The translations under genes were made by a program, and so were the position numbers. 64,000 nt of DNA from Prorocentrum cordatum (Eukaryota > Sar > Dinophyceae > Prorocentrales > Prorocentraceae): assembly GCA_963575745.1 (NCBI GenBank), contig CAUYUJ010011570.1, positions 41,001-105,000 on the forward strand, in the 5' to 3' direction. The notes beneath the pieces are model-generated. The model saw only the letters and a program-made list of their open reading frames with translations, did not search any database and was not told the DNA's origin. The stretch's first letter is position 1. Each line of letters opens with the position of its first letter. Positions 60,718-64,000 of this stretch are shown here, in pieces.

Positions 60718-63700
60718 TTAGTAGTCGCTGCGTCCCTGGCCGAGGGTCGGCAAGTTTGGGATCTGCTTCCGCTCCAGCTTCCACCACGCATCATTAGCGA
60801 TGTCATGCGCACGACGAACAGCATCAGGCAGAAGCCAAACCGCAAAGCAATCGTGATACGACGCTCGTATATTCTGGCGCTCCTCGAGAATGCCCAACGG
60901 CGGGTAGTTCTCCCAGATGTGTTGGTTCCTGCGTTTCGCGTACTCGGAACAGAACTCGTCCTTGGACCCACCGCCGACATACTCATGGCGAGCCTCGCGC
61001 GGCATTCCTGGATGCCCGAAGGGTTGTAATTCTACCCACATGCAGGTCTTCATCACCCCGCGCGTCACGTTGATGTACTCTTGGTTCATGTTCCCTTGCG
61101 TCCCAGCGCATTGGTCCTCAGCACCCACTGTGCGACGATGCCGCACGCAGTGAACTATAGGGACGCTCTCCCCCCTCACATTCAAAGGGAGCGACACTTG
61201 CACGACCCCTGGGCCCAGAGCTGAGTCATCGAAAGCAGCTTGCATCAAGCAACGCAGCGGGATTGCTGACCGGCTCAGAGGCATGATGACCAGCGCCGTA
61301 GGTCGTGGGAAAGCTTGCCCCTCCCGCTGAATATTCCGATACTCGCGCAAATCTGCGGCAACGGCGTGGCATAAACATTCGAACAAGAGAGGGCGCCAAC
61401 CGACTTCATCACCGCCCCACTGGCCGCCGTCGAAGAATACGCGCTGCAATCTGGTGTCACGAGCGACAGCGGAGTCAGAAGCAAAAGTGCTCGCGAACTC
61501 AAAACAGTGCGCCACGTAGTTGCACGCGTCCTTGCCGCACCTTTTGCAAACGTCGAGAACTGCATTCTCGGCCTTTTGGCACCATTCGTACCGCGGACGG
61601 GCCTCAGGGACGGCCACGCTTCCTGTCAGAGCCGACGGCGTGGGCCGAGCTACGCTCACTGCCAACGCGGTGCAATCCTCGCCATCACCTTCCAGGCCCT
61701 GCGGAGCGAAGGGCAGCGCGCCGACCGCGCTGTCAGAGCTGAAGGTGGAGCGGGAACGCCGGCCACCGACATTTTCCACTCTCTGATGCTCGTCCCCCAC
61801 CATGAGCAGTGTCTGTGCAGACTCGTTCGCCAAAGCAGCCACCACCTGGGAAACGTCGGAGGACTCAAACTCTTCCATGCAGAACAGGCTGATCTCCAGG
61901 CGATCCAACAAGCGGTTCAGGTATCCTTTAATGGCTCCCGCCCGCCACTTGACGAAAGAATCTATTGTTGACACGATGAGATAACCGTTGGTGCCTTCTT
62001 TGATGACGTCCTCCCAGAGCTCCGCCCTTCTCCGCTTGATGGCGAAGATCTGTAGCATGTGTTGGTCAGCAAGGTCGCGGCGCACCTCCAACGCCGCAAA
62101 CTCAGCGTCCCCAGCCACGACAGAACGGGCCGCTGGCAAGTCCTTCCAGGAGATGCGGAACTCCATGATATTCTGAAAAGCAGGACGTAACTGCAAAGCT
62201 TCCAGCTCTTGCACCTGCGCGCGCAGATATTGCAGCTGCTCATTCACCACGTCCGCAACCTTATTGTCCCATGTGTTCAACGCCCCAGGGGCATCGGAAG
62301 GTCGCCCTAGCCAAACAACTCGGGGCCCGAAATCATCCGCCACAAACACCTTGTCTAAGAAATCCGGACCTTGTAATATACAGTCACGCAGATTACGCGA
62401 AGGAGTCACGATCACGACTGCGCCATTCTGTCTGTCAACGTGGTCCAACGCTGTCTCCACCAGCAAAGCCAGAAGTGGCGACTTCTGAGTACCTGCGAAA
62501 GCCTGGATCATTAAGTGATGATTGTCCGAGGCGTCGATGGTCTCCATGCATCGCTTCTGATCGTCCGACAGCTGAATGCGGCGCCTGCGCAGTACCGACT
62601 GGATGGAAGGAGACGATGGAGGGACTCTGTTCTTAAGCACATTCCCCGCTGCGACTGACGATCCAGACCAAGGTTGCAATATGGAAAAGGCAGCCTGCAG
62701 AGCGCCGAGCCCAAGAGTATTCTCCGCAGTAGCGCTGCGAACAAGAGCAGCGTGCTGGTATACTCGGTTGCCAACCCATTCAAGGAGAACGCCGAGATAC
62801 TCTCCCTCTTCATCCACCTCTGGCTCCAGAGTGATGCGAGTAGCGTAATCTTTCCTCGGCGCAGCCGTTACGACATGGATCGTTCCGCTCCGGTAGGCGG
62901 CTTCCAGGATATCTGGGCTAACGTGCGAGCTGGCAATGCGAATGTCTCGACAGCCTGCGCTAAGCGCATTGCCCTGGATGCCCATGCTCGACAGTACACG
63001 TGTACTTATCATCCACAGCATGCGATGCTTGTCAGATGCGAAGTCGCCGTCGGAGTCTACGCGCCGACTGGCACCCCTGTCAGTGTACGCGTTCATGTTG
63101 CACACGATGGAAGCACAACCGAGGTTGTCCTCGTGAACCTTCAGACGCACCACATCTTCGTTGCGAACAGACCCCGCCCGCAGTTCGCACAGCAGCTTGC
63201 CCTTTGCAGCATGCAGCAGGGCCGGCACGATCTCGGACTCTACGTTGAACCTGGTCTTGCGAGCCACGCTGCTGGGCCCCAAGCCGCAACAGTCGACGGA
63301 CATGTGCACGGCGAACTTCACCAAGCGGGCGCAACTGCACCCCTGAGCCACGATATCTGCGGGCGCAAACACCGTGTCACCGCGAGCTTTCCAGGCAGTG
63401 CTGGGGCGCTCCGGAGGAGGCAGCTCCTTCGTGCCTAACTGAGCGACGAGTTTCCTCACGCAGTTCAGATCACCGCTGCCATCCTGCCTCGGCCTCTTGG
63501 TAGTGTGAGCGAACTTGTTCTCGAGGGCCTGCTCCGCGAACTCTATTGCTCTCACGGCGTTCAGTTTTATTCGCCGAACTAGCTCTGGCGGCAGGCAATC
63601 CGCAATGTCTGCTGGGCGACGGCGGCACGGCGACGATCGGTCGTTGCCGAAAGAAGGAGGAATGACCACCTCCTCCTCGGCACGCACAGCCACCCAAAAC

Positions 63701-64000
63701 TTCAAGATTGCCTTGCCGGGCAACGTGCTGTGGATGACGGCGGCCTGGCCACGCGGTAACCATGCGCCACGAACTGCAAGAATGACACGCGGAGTCTCCG
63801 CCGCATCTGGAAACCAGCAGGCGGCACGACCCTTCAGCAAGCAATTCCACCCGTTCCGAGACGGATGAACGCAGCTAAATTCTGCATCTTGACTCCCCGA
63901 CGGAACGCCACCATCGAGCGATGATCCAAACGTGCCCACCATGAACTCCTCGAAATCCTTGCCCTCGCTCTGCTCGCTCCAAGGGGCCCCCGTTGCTAGC
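60718..64000 (-). CDS. UPF1-like superfamily 1B helicase with altered motifs (5' end beyond window)
   Basis: Counting from the first in-window ATG (63942) there are 1074 codons, but the frame stays open to the window edge (APWSEQSEGKDFEEF upstream), so the start is probably outside. The N-terminal ~460 residues have no recognised domain (a Cys cluster, GCSCARLVKFAVHMSVDCCG, lies near 205). The helicase core follows: Q-motif LSDDQKRCMETI, Walker A-like AFAGTQKSPLLA (about 480), motif Ia VVIVTPSRNLRD, motif II-like LFCMEEFESSD (about 686), motif III TLLMVGDEHQRV (about 715), VCKRCGKDACNYVAHC (about 800), motif V-like PLNVRGESVPIVHCVRHRR and motif VI-like QEYINVTRGVMKTCMWV (about 960). The canonical GTGKS, DE and QGxE residues are changed, so ATPase activity may be lost or specialised. 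Its target (RNA or DNA) is unknown. Confidence 0.7.
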   Translation of the reverse strand, partial: LATGAPWSEQSEGKDFEEFMVGTFGSSLDGGVPSGSQDAEFSCVHPSRNGWNCLLKGRAACWFPDAAETPRVILAVRGAWLPRGQAAVIHSTLPGKAILKFWVAVRAEEEVVIPPSFGNDRSSPCRRRPADIADCLPPELVRRIKLNAVRAIEFAEQALENKFAHTTKRPRQDGSGDLNCVRKLVAQLGTKELPPPERPSTAWKARGDTVFAPADIVAQGCSCARLVKFAVHMSVDCCGLGPSSVARKTRFNVESEIVPALLHAAKGKLLCELRAGSVRNEDVVRLKVHEDNLGCASIVCNMNAYTDRGASRRVDSDGDFASDKHRMLWMISTRVLSSMGIQGNALSAGCRDIRIASSHVSPDILEAAYRSGTIHVVTAAPRKDYATRITLEPEVDEEGEYLGVLLEWVGNRVYQHAALVRSATAENTLGLGALQAAFSILQPWSGSSVAAGNVLKNRVPPSSPSIQSVLRRRRIQLSDDQKRCMETIDASDNHHLMIQAFAGTQKSPLLALLVETALDHVDRQNGAVVIVTPSRNLRDCILQGPDFLDKVFVADDFGPRVVWLGRPSDAPGALNTWDNKVADVVNEQLQYLRAQVQELEALQLRPAFQNIMEFRISWKDLPAARSVVAGDAEFAALEVRRDLADQHMLQIFAIKRRRAELWEDVIKEGTNGYLIVSTIDSFVKWRAGAIKGYLNRLLDRLEISLFCMEEFESSDVSQVVAALANESAQTLLMVGDEHQRVENVGGRRSRSTFSSDSAVGALPFAPQGLEGDGEDCTALAVSVARPTPSALTGSVAVPEARPRYEWCQKAENAVLDVCKRCGKDACNYVAHCFEFASTFASDSAVARDTRLQRVFFDGGQWGGDEVGWRPLLFECLCHAVAADLREYRNIQREGQAFPRPTALVIMPLSRSAIPLRCLMQAAFDDSALGPGVVQVSLPLNVRGESVPIVHCVRHRRTVGAEDQCAGTQGNMNQEYINVTRGVMKTCMWVELQPFGHPGMPREARHEYVGGGSKDEFCSEYAKRRNQHIWENYPPLGILEERQNIRASYHDCFAVWLLPDAVRRAHDIANDAWWKLERKQIPNLPTLGQGRSDY

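Noticed and set aside
56180-64000. Helitron transposon
   Set aside because: A Pif1-like helicase is present, but no HUH Rep motif, TC...CTRR termini or 3' hairpin was seen; the possibility remains open only beyond the window edge.

Overview
The window is nuclear DNA of a dinoflagellate, and the assignment rests on direct sequence evidence. Exact reverse-complement copies of the 21-nt core of the dinoflagellate spliced leader (DinoSL) lie at 12001-12021 and 53874-53894. The coding remnants (a non-LTR retrotransposon of the endonuclease/RT type, a Cys-rich Pif1-like helicase, a CCCH zinc-finger protein and a small frameshifted family gene) fit that lineage. The species cannot be named from sequence alone.

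Layout. About 1-48 kb is almost entirely gene-poor: micro- and minisatellites ((TCC)n, (CAT)n, (CA)n, (GAC)n, (TA)n, and tandem units of 12, 14, 16, 17, 24, 73, about 120 and about 410 bp) with unassigned sequence between them. Most long open frames here are products of these repeats. Embedded in it are four copies of a composite repeat element (13994-15283, 18699-19962, 20884-22000, 28507-30026). Their ends share CCCGGAAAGGG on the left and its inverse CCCTTTCCGGG on the right, and the interior is filled with satellite arrays. There are also coding remnants: a minus-strand frameshifted gene at 10991-11621 preceded by a zinc-finger fragment and a spliced-leader relic, and decayed plus-strand coding stretches at about 31.2-31.8 kb and 34.85-35.77 kb.

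From 48.1 to 53.9 kb lies a minus-strand non-LTR retrotransposon. It has the spliced leader at its 5' end, an ORF1-like coiled-coil region, an AP-endonuclease-like domain and a reverse transcriptase split by about 1.5 kb of tandem repeats. It has several frame changes, so it looks dead. A (CTATAGGG)-type repeat lies at its 3' side.

From 54.3 kb to the right edge the minus strand is the only gene-dense part. It holds a possible one-helix membrane protein, a CCCH zinc-finger exon, a Pif1-family helicase in two exons (motif II falls at a minisatellite-filled intron, and a late frameshift splits its Cys-rich tail), two unrecognised coding-like frames, and a UPF1-like SF1 helicase ORF of at least 1074 codons that runs off the window. 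The UPF1-like protein has the full motif series, but several catalytic positions are changed.

The most interesting points are the spliced leader welded to a LINE 5' end, the inverted-end satellite-carrying element family, the tandem pair of SF1 helicases with a long open frame behind an in-frame stop, and small families of hairpins and dispersed motifs that recur between otherwise unrelated arrays.
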